From assembly GCF_042658845.1 (NCBI RefSeq), contig NZ_JBHSRI010000005.1, positions 35,126 through 99,125 on the forward strand: a stretch of DNA of 64,000 nucleotides. Reading direction: 5' to 3'. Under the pieces are notes generated by a model. That model made no database searches and was not told the origin of the DNA. It was given only the letters and a program-made list of their open reading frames with translations. This stretch comes from Paenisporosarcina macmurdoensis (GTDB taxonomy: Bacteria > Bacillota > Bacilli > Bacillales_A > Planococcaceae). How positions within the stretch are numbered: the first letter of the stretch is position 1; every line of letters starts with the position of its first letter. Position numbers and translations under genes: made by a program. Positions 1-9,095 of this stretch are shown piece after piece.

Positions 1-29
1 CAATATGTTTATTTTAGCATCCATTATCG

Positions 30-200
30 ATGTCGGAAAAAAACCTTAACGCACGAGTCATTGTGGAAGGCATTGAGTTGGAGGAACAAGTAGCTTTCCT
101 AAAAGAATTTGATGTGGTTGGACAAGGGTACTTTTTCAGCCGCCCCCTTCCTGCTGAACAGTTAGACAGTTGGACAGTTGGACAGTTACGAAAGAAATGA
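30..200 (+). pseudogene. C-terminal remnant of an EAL-domain (c-di-GMP phosphodiesterase) protein
   Basis: The frame reads RVIVEGIELEEQ, then FLKEFDVVGQGYFFSRPLP, ending at a TGA at 198-200. This is the C-terminal signature of EAL domains (VxxEGVET-EQ followed by GQGYxFSRPL). Only about 56 codons remain. An in-frame TAG at 15-17 closes the frame upstream, so the catalytic EAL and metal-binding parts are absent. EAL proteins hydrolyse cyclic-di-GMP; this fragment cannot. It is followed by more decayed sequence, so it looks like debris left by recombination at the cargo edge. The family call is fairly safe; the original gene cannot be identified. Confidence 0.6.
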
Positions 201-480
201 ATAAATATTAATTGATCAGTAGTGTCCCTAAAATTAAAAATTGGAATCAGGTTTTTAGTGAACTCGCTAATCGAACAACAACAAAGACTCAGATTCAATT
301 GTATGGATCGAAAAAGATAAAAAAGAAGAACAAATCATAGCTATATCATATGGTCATGTGTGTTGGGCCAATCGGCTCGCTCACTTTGTTCTTCTTGCTT
401 CTGTCTTCCCATCTGAAAGGGGAGCATTAGATACTAAAGTGATTTGAGTTTTATCATTTTCTTTAGCTAGTTGATCTTAT
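201..480. other. No intact gene; decayed coding fragment
   Basis: One plus-strand frame is open from about 265 to 447 (IVWIEKDKKEEQIIAIS, then YGHVCWANRLAHFVLLASV) but has no start codon or ribosome binding site and is closed by a stop just upstream. It looks like a remnant of an unrecognised protein. I see nothing else here. Confidence 0.3.
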
Positions 481-737
481 TTAAACTTATAAAGCTTTCC
501 TAATACCGAGCCTCCACCACTATTTCTCTGAATCATTTTATCTATGGTATATGAGCTGTTGTCATTTTGTGTCGTAACTTGATAAAATTCAAGTCCTTCA
601 GTTTCGATATACTTTTTGTGAATTTCAAGCATTTTTTAAAATCCCCATAAGATTTCGTTTCTAAATCGATTTTTCGCTCGTGATCCGGTTAAATCATAAG
701 GAAGATTTGCATAATACTCAGATAAATCCACACTCAT
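481..737 (-). pseudogene. N-terminal remnant of a DUF4297-like protein with an internal stop
   Basis: Starting at ATG 737 behind an AGGGG ribosome binding site, the frame reads MSVDLSEYYANLPYDLTGSR, then AKNRFRNEILWGF, an in-frame TAA, then KMLEIHKK and LEFYQVTTQND, ending LGKLYKFK at 481. The YDxxGSRAKNRFRxELLWG signature and the FYQxKT stretch match, from memory, the N-terminus of DUF4297 proteins, a group that includes the Cap4 nuclease of CBASS defence. The rest of the protein, including any C-terminal sensor, is missing and the reading frame is broken, so this is a dead gene. It suggests a defence cassette once stood here. Family assignment is moderate. Confidence 0.45.
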
Positions 738-871
738 TCATCCCCTTGTTTTTTATTCTCAATATATCATATAAAAGATGGTATTTATCCATTTTTTGGT
801 TTGCTCACACTATGATGGATTAGTAGGAGAGTTCGTTATGTATTTAGCTTCCGAAATATCTAATAAAATAA

Positions 872-913
872 GCATCAGTAAAAATGTATAGTAGCTTTTA
901 CTGATGCTTTTTC
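872..913. terminator. Rho-independent terminator
   Basis: GCATCAGTAAAA and TTTTACTGATGC form a 12-bp stem with a 12-base loop followed by a T run. It works in either orientation and isolates the left-end debris from the germination operon side. Confidence 0.7.
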
Positions 914-953
914 ATGTCTGCATTTTCAGATTGCATATCTACCATCTATGTTC

Positions 954-978
954 CAAAACTCGTCCTTTTCTGAACACG
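954..978 (+). repeat. 25-bp direct repeat, copy 1 (left of ger operon 1)
   Basis: A 25-bp sequence beginning CAAAACTCGTCC and ending CTGAACACG occurs identically at 5756-5780. The two copies bracket germination operon 1 and copy 2 lies 140 bp upstream of the resolvase gene. It could be a resolvase binding sub-site or a footprint of a lost element; neither is shown. Confidence 0.75.
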
Positions 979-1057
979 ACACTACTAGGTTCTTAAAGTT
1001 ATCTGTTACTTTAAGAGATTACTTGCAATGATTTAAGCGCTATTTTGCATATGAAAT

Positions 1058-1100
1058 GAAAAACCCGGCAATCTTGTCTTAAGATGATTGCCGGGTTTTT
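1058..1100. terminator. Strong bidirectional terminator
   Basis: AAAACCCGGCAATC and GATTGCCGGGTTTT form a GC-rich stem flanked by A and T runs on both sides. It lies downstream of the minus-strand germination operon, 250 bp past its last stop, and can end transcription from either side. Confidence 0.85.
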
Positions 1101-1347
1101 CATGATGTTAAAGATTTAGTCTATTGCAGCTCATTTTTTCCTCTCATGCGATGATTCCAATGCTTTTTCTTATTCTCCTGAATATGATTAAATGTAGATT
1201 TAACCACTATTTTCAACTTCTTTTTAAAGTTAGTGGGTATTTGAAAGTTCTGTATTTGGTGTACTTCTTCTTTCCCCTGAAAACAATGGGTTTTCACTTT
1301 GCTATCAATTTATTTCATATAGTAGAGCCGTATTTTAATTTTAATTA

Positions 1348-2463
1348 CTAGTTGATAATACCGTGAGATTCAACTTTTACATTAACCTTAGTTTTCATCG
1401 CGATTTTTGGATATTCAGTTTTCCAATCCAATTTTATCCATTCTTTAGGATGATAGGCAATCAACCTTCGCCCAATACCAAGCAAATCACTATTAGATTC
1501 TTGCATTTTAGCAACAGTCTCCTCAGCGCGCTTTGTCAAAATTTCAGATAGCTTTTGGTTTAGATTCTCAATTGTTGACTTTTCATGCAATTTGTCCTCC
1601 GGATACTCAACTACGTTCACCTCTAAGTCCAGTGTTAGATTAACTTGAATTCCCTTCTCCCCTTCTGTTTGAATATCGAGTTTGCGGGTTGCTTTTTTGA
1701 TATCGATAGTTACATAGTCCTTCCGATTTGAACCAGAACCACTTCCTACATTTTCGGTGATTTGGTCGATATCTCCTTTTTGATCTGATAGTAATAAAAA
1801 CATCATTCCCTCTTCAGATGTTAACATTCCACGTTGTTGTTCTTCATGAAACATGATTAGACCTACTATTTCAGCACTTTTCTCATCTTCCGAAAGTCGC
1901 AAATAAGGCAATGCGAAATCTTGACCTTCATCAAAAATTAATGAACATAACAATTGTAAATTTAGTTCCGGAACAAGAGTATTTGATTCAGCACTTTTTA
2001 TTAATTCTGAAAAATAGCGACTGATTAAAGGTTGTCCTTCAATTTTTAGATTGATAAAGTCTTTTGCACTTCCCTCGGTTATTGCAACCTTTGCATTCAA
2101 AGCACTTCTCGGATCACGGTAAAATACGTCCAAAACAGAAAAAATCTCTTCCTTGACAAGTTCTTCACCTAGAAGAAGTACTTCATTTTTAGAAGCGTCT
2201 AGATTTCCAGCCATTTTTTTATCTAAATTATTAATGCTGTTCCTAACTGTATCACCTATTGCTGATTCAGTATTAACTATGATGTCTTGAGTTTCTGCTT
2301 GTCCTGCCTTGGCTTTAGGAACGGAAACGGTGGTCTCGATTTTCCCGTCCGTGGTTTCATCCAACGTTTCCATATTAATTAGGTTGGCATCTTTTAACAA
2401 ACGCTCATCCCAGCATCCAGCAAGAAACAAAAGAATCGTAAATAGCAAAAGAACTTTCTTCAT
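1348..2463 (-). CDS. Germinant receptor subunit C (GerAC family lipoprotein)
   Basis: Encodes 371 residues. The N-terminus MKKVLLLFTILLFLAGC is a type II signal peptide with lipobox LAGC, so the mature protein should be a lipoprotein on the outer face of the spore inner membrane. The following WDERLLKDANLI and the family length match GerAC/GerKC proteins. Subunit C works with the A and B subunits to sense germinants such as amino acids or sugars and trigger spore germination. The start overlaps the stop of the B gene by 4 bp, which implies translational coupling in an A-B-C operon. Expression is expected in the forespore by sigma-G, as for other ger operons; I did not find a convincing promoter. 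The gene is intact. Confidence 0.92.
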   Translation of the reverse strand: MKKVLLLFTILLFLAGCWDERLLKDANLINMETLDETTDGKIETTVSVPKAKAGQAETQDIIVNTESAIGDTVRNSINNLDKKMAGNLDASKNEVLLLGEELVKEEIFSVLDVFYRDPRSALNAKVAITEGSAKDFINLKIEGQPLISRYFSELIKSAESNTLVPELNLQLLCSLIFDEGQDFALPYLRLSEDEKSAEIVGLIMFHEEQQRGMLTSEEGMMFLLLSDQKGDIDQITENVGSGSGSNRKDYVTIDIKKATRKLDIQTEGEKGIQVNLTLDLEVNVVEYPEDKLHEKSTIENLNQKLSEILTKRAEETVAKMQESNSDLLGIGRRLIAYHPKEWIKLDWKTEYPKIAMKTKVNVKVESHGIIN

Positions 2464-3578
2464 GATTTTTCACCTCTATCCTTAATTCGAAAAAGAATAG
2501 CGAGCAACAAAAGCAAGGATGGTATAATTATGGCAAAGACTAAACCAGCATGACCCATGTATTTTGACCAAGCTTCAATTTTCGTTTCCTCATCGCCTGG
2601 AATAAGGGAGATGCCCAAACAAATAGCACCTAAAAATGGGACTACTTTTCTATGGTGCTTTAGGTGTAAAATTTTGGTCATTCCATAAGAAGCGATATAT
2701 AGATAACTCATAAAAGACGTACTAACCGTTATTATCCATATGGAAATGATAATTAAATCTAATCTTTCCAGTACTGTATATTCCAATGCCTTCAATAAAT
2801 AAAGTACAGGTTCTGGTACAAATTTCAACTCTTCTGGAGAAAAGAACATAAGGGTACTTATGGTGATGAACGTGTATAAAATAGTCACTCCTAAGTTTGC
2901 CAAGGATACCGCTTTTACTTGTTTCTTATCTTTTCCTTGCGTGAGTGGATATAACACCAAGAGTAATTCAAAGCCTAACATAGCTATAATTGCTTCCTTA
3001 GAGCCTTTTAAAATAGAAACAATTCCTGTACTTCCTACCGGCATTATATAAAGAACATTTAAATATTCGAGTACACCTAAAAACACAAAAATTAAGATGA
3101 TAAAAAAGAAAGAAATAAGCATATGGTATCTAGCAATAATTCTCAAATTTTCTTTTACCAAATATATTGAGCAAATAATGATGATAACCATAATAATCCA
3201 AGAAGGAGTAGTAGGTAAAGCCCAACTTTTAATAATGTTTGTGGATAAAGTCAGAATAAGGCTTGCCACAGCAATAAAGTAAACGATGTAGGTAAAGGAT
3301 AAAATCGTCCCTCCTATCTTGCCAAGTATTGTTGGAATAAATTCAAAGAAAGTGGCTCCTGGAAATCGACGGCAGAGTACCCAAATGACTACGATCATAA
3401 CCTGTGCAAGAAAACCAGCCAAGAGAATTGATATCCATGCATCCCCCTTAGATACATTAAATACTGCAAAAGGAAGGGAAAGTATCCCCACTCCTATTTG
3501 TGTTTGAAGAATGAAAAATGCTAATTGTCCTACTGAAATGGAGCTAGGAGAGGACGATTTTACTTCTCTTGTTTCCAC
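2460..3578 (-). CDS. Germinant receptor subunit B (GerAB family spore permease)
   Basis: Encodes 372 residues with about ten hydrophobic segments, beginning with a segment around residues 14-40 (FFILQTQIGVGILSLPFAVF). This glycine-rich first helix is characteristic of the APC-superfamily spore germination permeases. In the family the B subunit binds the germinant and sits in the spore inner membrane. It lies between the A and C genes, overlapping A by 19 bp and C by 4 bp. The gene is full length without frame damage. Which germinant it recognises cannot be read from the sequence. Confidence 0.92.
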   Translation of the reverse strand: METREVKSSSPSSISVGQLAFFILQTQIGVGILSLPFAVFNVSKGDAWISILLAGFLAQVMIVVIWVLCRRFPGATFFEFIPTILGKIGGTILSFTYIVYFIAVASLILTLSTNIIKSWALPTTPSWIIMVIIIICSIYLVKENLRIIARYHMLISFFFIILIFVFLGVLEYLNVLYIMPVGSTGIVSILKGSKEAIIAMLGFELLLVLYPLTQGKDKKQVKAVSLANLGVTILYTFITISTLMFFSPEELKFVPEPVLYLLKALEYTVLERLDLIIISIWIITVSTSFMSYLYIASYGMTKILHLKHHRKVVPFLGAICLGISLIPGDEETKIEAWSKYMGHAGLVFAIIIPSLLLLLAILFRIKDRGEKS

Positions 3579-5086
3579 GGCCTCGACATTCCTCCCCGTT
3601 TCGTTTTTTGTGGACTAGCATCTTTCGGTCGTTCATCCTGCATCCATATAGGCAGTCTTACGAGCATGTCCCTCATATCTTTCCAATTAAAAGGGGCCAA
3701 GGGGGCAAAATAAGCTCTTCCAAATGACTCAAGTTTACATAAATGTATCAATAAAATCATAATACAAAACACGATTCCAAAGAAACCAAAACTAGCCGCA
3801 GCTATCATAAAAGGAAATCGCAGGATTCGGACTGATGTGTTCATTTCGGTAGAGGGAATGACAAAGGAAGATATCGCAGTCAACGCTACCACTATAACCA
3901 TAAGGTTGGAGACGAGTCCCGCTCGTACTACCGATTCTCCAATAACCAGCCCTCCTACAATCCCAATCGTTTGTCCAATCGGTGTGGGCAGCCTTATACC
4001 TGCCTCGCGGATTAATTCGATAATCAATTCCATTAACAAGGCTTCTACTAATGGTTGATAGGGAATGTTTTCAAGAGATCCTTTTACGGGAAGTATTAGA
4101 TTTCCAGGTATAACTTCAAAATGAAAAGAGACGATTGCAATATACGTAGCTGGGAGAAGGACTGCAATTGAAAAGCTAAACATCCTTAGCATGCGATAAA
4201 AAGAACCAGCTATACTACGACTGTTATAGTCATCGGGTGATTGATAAAATGCAAAGAAGTTGATAGGTAAAATCAAGGCCGTTGGACTACCATCGCCTAA
4301 AATCGCAATCCTTCCTTCCAATATATTCGCAATAACTCGATCGGGTCTTTCTGTATTCAGCATTTGAGGGAATGGCGAAGTGACTGAAGTCTCCAAGAAC
4401 TCCTCCACGAATCCCAGGCTGAATATGAGATCACTATTAATAGCTTGAATTCTCTTTTCCACTTCTTTAACAATGACTTCGTCAGCAATACCCTGCATAT
4501 ACACGACTGAAACGCTCGTCCTGGTTATGTTACCAACAGTAAATTGTTTCACTATTAAATTAGGGCTCTCGATGCGCTTACGAATAAGGTTCATATTTAC
4601 TACTAAGTTCTCCACAAACCCTTCATGGGATCCCCTCACCACTTTTTCGTTCGTTGGTTCTTCTGGAGAACGATTATATTGTATGTTTGTATCTAAAATG
4701 ATTGCTTCAGAAGTACCATCTAATAGAAGAATACTGTATCCTTTCAGCAATTTTTCCACAATGGGTTGAAGTTCTGTTTCGCTCCTTAAACCTATTTTTT
4801 GATATATACTATCGCCATTCCCTTCAGGATCTAGAGAGGATAGATGTGTAATCCCTTTTTGAACTTTCTCCATGTCTGTTAAAGATTCTAAAAATAACAG
4901 GCTTCCATTTTGTCGCTGGATAGTCATGTTTTTTTGCTTTAAATCATCTGTATGGTAAAAAGTTTTCAAGACCATGTCCACGTTTTCCTGAAGAGAGGGA
5001 AGAATAGGTCTATTGCTTAATGCACTTAAATCGAAACTACCACTTGGTTCACTTTTTTTGGAAGGTTGCCTTTTAAAAAACTTCAT
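3560..5086 (-). CDS. Germinant receptor subunit A (GerAA family)
   Basis: Encodes 508 residues from ATG 5086, preceded by GGGGAG and GGTGG spaced for initiation; an upstream ATG at 5140 adds 18 codons but has no ribosome binding site, so I prefer 5086. The N-terminal half is soluble (about residues 1-290) and contains the conserved SPFPQMLNTERPD stretch. The C-terminal half has about five membrane segments, including ELIIELIREAGIRLPTPIGQ and TIGIVGGLVIGESVVRAG, the most conserved block of GerA proteins. It is the first gene of operon 1. The protein is complete, so the operon may encode a working receptor. GerA proteins have been reported to act as nutrient-gated ion channels. Confidence 0.92.
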   Translation of the reverse strand: MKFFKRQPSKKSEPSGSFDLSALSNRPILPSLQENVDMVLKTFYHTDDLKQKNMTIQRQNGSLLFLESLTDMEKVQKGITHLSSLDPEGNGDSIYQKIGLRSETELQPIVEKLLKGYSILLLDGTSEAIILDTNIQYNRSPEEPTNEKVVRGSHEGFVENLVVNMNLIRKRIESPNLIVKQFTVGNITRTSVSVVYMQGIADEVIVKEVEKRIQAINSDLIFSLGFVEEFLETSVTSPFPQMLNTERPDRVIANILEGRIAILGDGSPTALILPINFFAFYQSPDDYNSRSIAGSFYRMLRMFSFSIAVLLPATYIAIVSFHFEVIPGNLILPVKGSLENIPYQPLVEALLMELIIELIREAGIRLPTPIGQTIGIVGGLVIGESVVRAGLVSNLMVIVVALTAISSFVIPSTEMNTSVRILRFPFMIAAASFGFFGIVFCIMILLIHLCKLESFGRAYFAPLAPFNWKDMRDMLVRLPIWMQDERPKDASPQKTKRGGMSRPWKQEK

Positions 5087-5919
5087 TACCCACCACTCCC
5101 CAAAACTTATTTCGACCCTTTCTATTACTTGAAACTTCATGAATGTAAAGATATTTTCACCATATGTGGTAATTATGTATAATCACAGACTTGATACCCT
5201 TGTTTATGAAGTGGACCAATACAGTTTATTAATCATTATGGTCCCTTTTATTTAAAAATAAACAATTACCTTTGACCTTAATTAAAAACACAGCGTTATA
5301 TACAGACAAAATATTCGACGTTAGAGGATGTAAGCCAAAGGTAATTTCAGCTAGTTTCTAGGAAGCTCAACAATAAAAAACCGGCACAACCTTAGTTGGC
5401 CACACTCCTTTACCTTACTTCAGGAATGCAGCGACAAGGTTGAATCCATCACTTCCTTACAAACCAAACTAATTAATAAAGATCTTTTTAGGTTAATAAA
5501 GAAGAGATGCTTCTATGTGATTTTGTGCGCTGAAGATGCAATTTGGTCCGCTGTTGTGATTCTTATTGGGTCACTTTTACTACTAAAAAGCTTCTAATCT
5601 AATTGATTCACATCTTTGAAGATACATTGTAAATTGGTCACTTGTTGGAAGAATAATTTTCTGTACTTGTTTTATAATTTTATTACTTTTCTAGGTAATG
5701 TTTCTATAAAAAGAATGATAATCTTTTTGACATATTCATGGTTATGGTTATGTAACAAAACTCGTCCTTTTCTGAACACGGTACAAATGGTTAAAAAAAC
5801 ATCATTTTGGTTTAATAAACTTCAACAAAACTCTGCCCATTAATCTATGTTCATTAACCATGTCCCCCTACTCTTATGTTACTATTAATACAGGATTATA
5901 ATGGAAATGAGGAATAACT
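5087..5919. other. Intergenic region between ger operon 1 and the resolvase
   Basis: About 830 bp without a supported gene. It should hold the ger operon promoter (minus strand) and the resolvase promoter and resolution site. The only clear element is the second 25-bp repeat at 5756-5780. A short open stretch around 5380-5450 (minus, FNLVAAFLK) has no start and looks like debris. Confidence 0.5.
5756..5780 (+). repeat. 25-bp direct repeat, copy 2 (upstream of resolvase)
   Basis: Identical to 954-978 over 25 bp and in the same orientation. It lies in the expected position for a resolution site, 140 bp before the resolvase start. Recombination between the two copies would delete germination operon 1. 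Confidence 0.75.
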
Positions 5920-6474
5920 GTGTTAATTGGATATGCTCGTGTGTCAACAGGATTACAAAACCTGGATTTACAAACAGATGCACTTACTCATTATGGATGT
6001 GTGAAGATTTTCCACGATAAGATGAGTGGGTCAAAAAAACAAAGACCTGGATTAGAAGAAGCACTTCAATATGCTCGTCAAGGAGATACCATCGTAGTAT
6101 GGCGATTAGATCGTCTGGGTCGAAATATGCAAGACTTGATTGACATAGTCAACAACCTGAATAACCAAAGCATTGGTTTTCACAGTCTTCAAGAGAATCT
6201 CACTATGGATCGTGGCAATGCTACAGGTCAACTGATGTTTCATCTTTTTGCAGCATTTGCTGAGTTTGAACGAAATCTTATTCAAGAACGTTCAGCTGCA
6301 GGACGAGTAGCAGCTAAAGCACGGGGGCGACTTGGCGGTCGTCCAGAGAAATACGGAGTGAAAGATATTGACATGATGAAAAATCTTATTGATGGAGGCA
6401 CACCAATCAAAGATGTGGCTGAAAGATGGGGTGTTTCTCGAACAACCATTTATCGCTATTTGGAACGTAAGTAA
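5920..6474 (+). CDS. Serine recombinase, Tn3 resolvase/Pin family
   Basis: Encodes 184 residues from a GTG start with GAGG upstream. The catalytic serine is in GYARVSTGLQNLDLQ; the DKMSGSKKQRPGLEEAL and VVWRLDRLGRN motifs supply the conserved arginines; and GQLMFHLFAAFAEFERNLIQER is the long E helix. The C-terminus from about residue 140 (GRLGGRP, then TTIYRYLERK) is the Hin-like helix-turn-helix. Family members resolve cointegrates or plasmid dimers by double-strand cleavage at res sites. No transposase accompanies it, so it probably serves plasmid multimer resolution or is left from a Tn3-type element. A fragment of a related gene is at 12388-12455. Confidence 0.93.
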   Translation: MLIGYARVSTGLQNLDLQTDALTHYGCVKIFHDKMSGSKKQRPGLEEALQYARQGDTIVVWRLDRLGRNMQDLIDIVNNLNNQSIGFHSLQENLTMDRGNATGQLMFHLFAAFAEFERNLIQERSAAGRVAAKARGRLGGRPEKYGVKDIDMMKNLIDGGTPIKDVAERWGVSRTTIYRYLERK

Positions 6475-6968
6475 TTAAATTATTAAATGTAGAAAGAAAA
6501 AACTTTATTAAAATTAGTGAGCGAGTTAAAGACTAAAAAGACTTCAAATACCTTTTATATAGAAGAAACTCAAATAAAACCCTCAATTGTATGTTATAAA
6601 GTGATAAATCGGATAATATGAAATGAAAAACGGAGTTTTGTATGATATCACTCCTTATGACTTAAATGGTTTAAATGGTTTAATGGACCATTTTAATATT
6701 ACAGAAGATTTCTTTTGTTTCTGCGACCTGCACAATTTCAAAGTAGGGATTCGCATTGACTTAAACAAATGAGAATTTCTGCACAAACAGAACGACATTA
6801 GAATAAACATCCCTTTTGATATTGTCGTGAGGATATGACTTTGCTGGACATGCTCAATAAAAAGTCTCAGGGAGGTTCATGAATTATTTATATAGAAGAA
6901 ATTCTATATAAATTACACTAAAAACTAAAAAGCTGATGATATCATCAGATAAAGTTGTATAAAAATAT
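6475..6968. other. Intergenic region without a supported gene
   Basis: A 49-codon frame at 6622-6771 (MKNGVLYDITPYDLNGL at its start) lacks a ribosome binding site. A GGGAGG-ATG start near 6879 opens only an 11-codon frame (MNYLYRRNSI). A short element containing TATATAGAAGAAA occurs near 6557 and 6890. These look like decayed small genes; none is convincing. Confidence 0.35.
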
Positions 6969-7007
6969 GGCCGTTCAACAAGTAGAGATATACTTTTTGA
7001 ACGACCT
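6969..7007. terminator. Terminator hairpin after the dioxygenase operon
   Basis: GGCCGTTCAACAAGTA pairs with TACTTTTTGAACGACC with two mismatches, followed on the minus strand by A/T-rich sequence. It lies 60 bp beyond the minus-strand stop at 7069. Confidence 0.6.
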
Positions 7008-7068
7008 TTATAATTGATCATATTTCTTTAATGGTGTTTAGAAAGTTTCTCAGGATTCCAACAACTTA

Positions 7069-7929
7069 TTAATCGCTATAAGCTAATTTTATTTCAAAAA
7101 GACCACGAATCATTTCTCTCTTAGAGTTCCCATCTTTATATTCTTTTCTCCCATGAGAAATCTTATCATTTGCCATAACTATGCCTTGATTTTTTTTGAG
7201 ACGTGTTTCAATATAATAGGGGGAATTTGGTGTGATTTTTTCAGTCATAAGTGAGTAAGCTTCCTTCAAGAATTCCACATTTCTAAAACCGAAGTCCCAA
7301 TCACAAGTATTATCCAATGAAAACCTCGAACTTATCTCTCCATTATTAATTAAAAATGATGGACCAATGTATTCTTCTTTTTCCCCATTAACTGCTACTC
7401 TTTTCAAAGCTTTAAAATGAAGGAAGGATGACATTATAGAATTCGATTCCTTGTTCTCGTATAAGTCATAAAAAGCAGCTACACTATTAAAAATTATTGT
7501 TTCTCCCCCAACTGCAGCCGGTGTAATACACAGCAATATTGAAGTTTTTATCTTCCCAATTGGCTCAATAGTTCCATCACAGTGGATTTTTTGTTCATTA
7601 ATTGTTTGAAATGCTCTATGTGTTCCTTCACCAGCCTTTATTATATTTAATCCACTTTTTTCATAAATTTCTGGTTTTGATAAATAAATATTAGGAACAA
7701 ATGGTTCTCCTAATTTAAATCTCTTAGCAATTTTTAACATTACATTTTGATTAGTTGAATCATTTAGCAACTCGAATACTACGAATCCCGCACTTTTATA
7801 CTTTTTTACAAACTCTTCTACTTCTTTTTCTGAGATCATATCTACCGATTTAATGTATACAGGGTCTATATCTTCACTCCTGTACACATGCTTATATATT
7901 AAATCATGACTGTTCTTTATTGAATTCAA
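7069..7929 (-). CDS. TauD/TfdA-type 2-oxoglutarate Fe(II) dioxygenase
   Basis: Encodes 286 residues from a TTG start, with AAGGTG eight bases upstream. The iron ligands are recognisable: HCD of IHCDGTIEP near residue 117 and the distal His in GIVMANDKISHGRKEY near residue 258. The downstream Arg in KREMIRGLFE fits 2-oxoglutarate binding, and AVGGETIIFNS is the usual GGET strand of this family. Members hydroxylate small molecules such as taurine or amino-acid-like natural products; the substrate is unknown. It follows a membrane protein gene by 26 bp, so the two are probably one operon ending at the hairpin at 6969-7007. No biosynthetic cluster surrounds it, which makes an isolated tailoring role puzzling. 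Confidence 0.82.
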   Translation of the reverse strand: MNSIKNSHDLIYKHVYRSEDIDPVYIKSVDMISEKEVEEFVKKYKSAGFVVFELLNDSTNQNVMLKIAKRFKLGEPFVPNIYLSKPEIYEKSGLNIIKAGEGTHRAFQTINEQKIHCDGTIEPIGKIKTSILLCITPAAVGGETIIFNSVAAFYDLYENKESNSIMSSFLHFKALKRVAVNGEKEEYIGPSFLINNGEISSRFSLDNTCDWDFGFRNVEFLKEAYSLMTEKITPNSPYYIETRLKKNQGIVMANDKISHGRKEYKDGNSKREMIRGLFEIKLAYSD

Positions 7930-7955
7930 CTTATCAACACCTTGTAATGTTTATT

Positions 7956-8990
7956 TTATTCATTAACTGCGAGGGCTTCCATTACCAATTGTTTTGTTAT
8001 TAGGGATAAAGCTTTACAGTCAAGTTCACTAACATTTTGTTCAAAAACTTCATTTTCTTCATTATGTATAGCAAGTATGCCAATTCTACCAGGTAGGCAT
8101 ATCGTAAGCATTGATTTATAATACAAATCTTGATCTGAAAAATCCACTATAGTCTCTTTCCCTCGTTCCAAGCATTCCCATACAGATGATAAGTTTCCAC
8201 GAGACTTAATCCAACTAGAACCATAGCCTTCCTTGGTAGGGAACTTTGAAAAAGGAACTAATATTTCCACTTCTTGTTCTTTTATAGTCGTTTTTTTTAT
8301 TCTTAAGTAAAGTTTTGCAGAATAGCCTTTCCCGCCAAATAAAACTTCTGCTGTTTCACTAATTTCCCTTGTAATATGATTAAGTTTAACCTTTTCATTA
8401 TCAGTTAGATCATAGTCATCCAATGATAGTTTTACATTCGTTTCGCGGGATGAAGAAAAGCGTGATTTTGGATTAACACAGTTTTGTATAACTGTCTGAA
8501 TTTCTTCATCTAACTCAGAATAATCTTTTATTCTATATGATATTTGACTAATAATTTCTGTATTATCAATAACATCGTGGTCAGAAAGCCGTTCAAACAA
8601 TGCTAATTTACCTGCAAGTCGCTCCGATAATGTAATTAACTTTATAATTTTTACATCTTTAATAAATTTTTCGTAATCGTCTGGATAAAAACGGTAAACA
8701 AGATTAACGAATATATTTATTACCGCATATGCCACCCATATACTAACTGCTATATAAGTGGTCTGAATATCTTTGACAAGTACTGCAATTCCAACAGATG
8801 CTCCTCCTATAAAAATCTGAGTGAAAAATAAAAATGACCTAAATTTGTTATAAGTTTTACTGTCCTTCACCCAGTTATTTATTAAACCTCGCCATTTAGA
8901 ATAACTGGGCTTTATATATTCCTCTTCTAAATTTTCATGTATTGCTGCTTGTTCTAGAATGTCCTTGATACTTTTTTTAATTGATTTCAT
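7956..8990 (-). CDS. Two-TM protein with possible C-terminal GAF-like sensor domain
   Basis: Encodes 344 residues; not recognised as a named family. After a charged N-terminus (about 1-48) there are two adjacent hydrophobic helices (about 50-72 and 78-102), then a helical linker and a C-terminal region (about 215-340). That region has a strand pattern (SAKLYLRIKKTT, EVEILVPFS, SMLTICLPGRIGILAIHNEE) resembling GAF-type sensor domains. Topology suggests a membrane-anchored cytoplasmic sensor. It is the first gene of a putative operon with the dioxygenase. The GAF reading is inference from pattern only. The start is an ATG with a weak GCGGAA upstream. Confidence 0.55.
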   Translation of the reverse strand: MKSIKKSIKDILEQAAIHENLEEEYIKPSYSKWRGLINNWVKDSKTYNKFRSFLFFTQIFIGGASVGIAVLVKDIQTTYIAVSIWVAYAVINIFVNLVYRFYPDDYEKFIKDVKIIKLITLSERLAGKLALFERLSDHDVIDNTEIISQISYRIKDYSELDEEIQTVIQNCVNPKSRFSSSRETNVKLSLDDYDLTDNEKVKLNHITREISETAEVLFGGKGYSAKLYLRIKKTTIKEQEVEILVPFSKFPTKEGYGSSWIKSRGNLSSVWECLERGKETIVDFSDQDLYYKSMLTICLPGRIGILAIHNEENEVFEQNVSELDCKALSLITKQLVMEALAVNE

Positions 8991-9095
8991 TTTTTCCGCA
9001 CCACCCGACAGGATTAAAGTAAAGTAAAATTATTCTGATTTTCAAACATGAATAGGTAAATGTAACACTATGAAAACTTATTTGCATCTAGATTA

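Noticed and set aside
14..298. 94-codon minus-strand frame at the left edge
   Set aside because: It runs antisense to the EAL remnant, whose protein signature is clear on the plus strand.
1124..1351. 75-codon hydrophobic plus-strand frame after the terminator
   Set aside because: No ribosome binding site, and it abuts the 3-prime end of the germination operon on the other strand; composition is that of AT-rich noncoding DNA.
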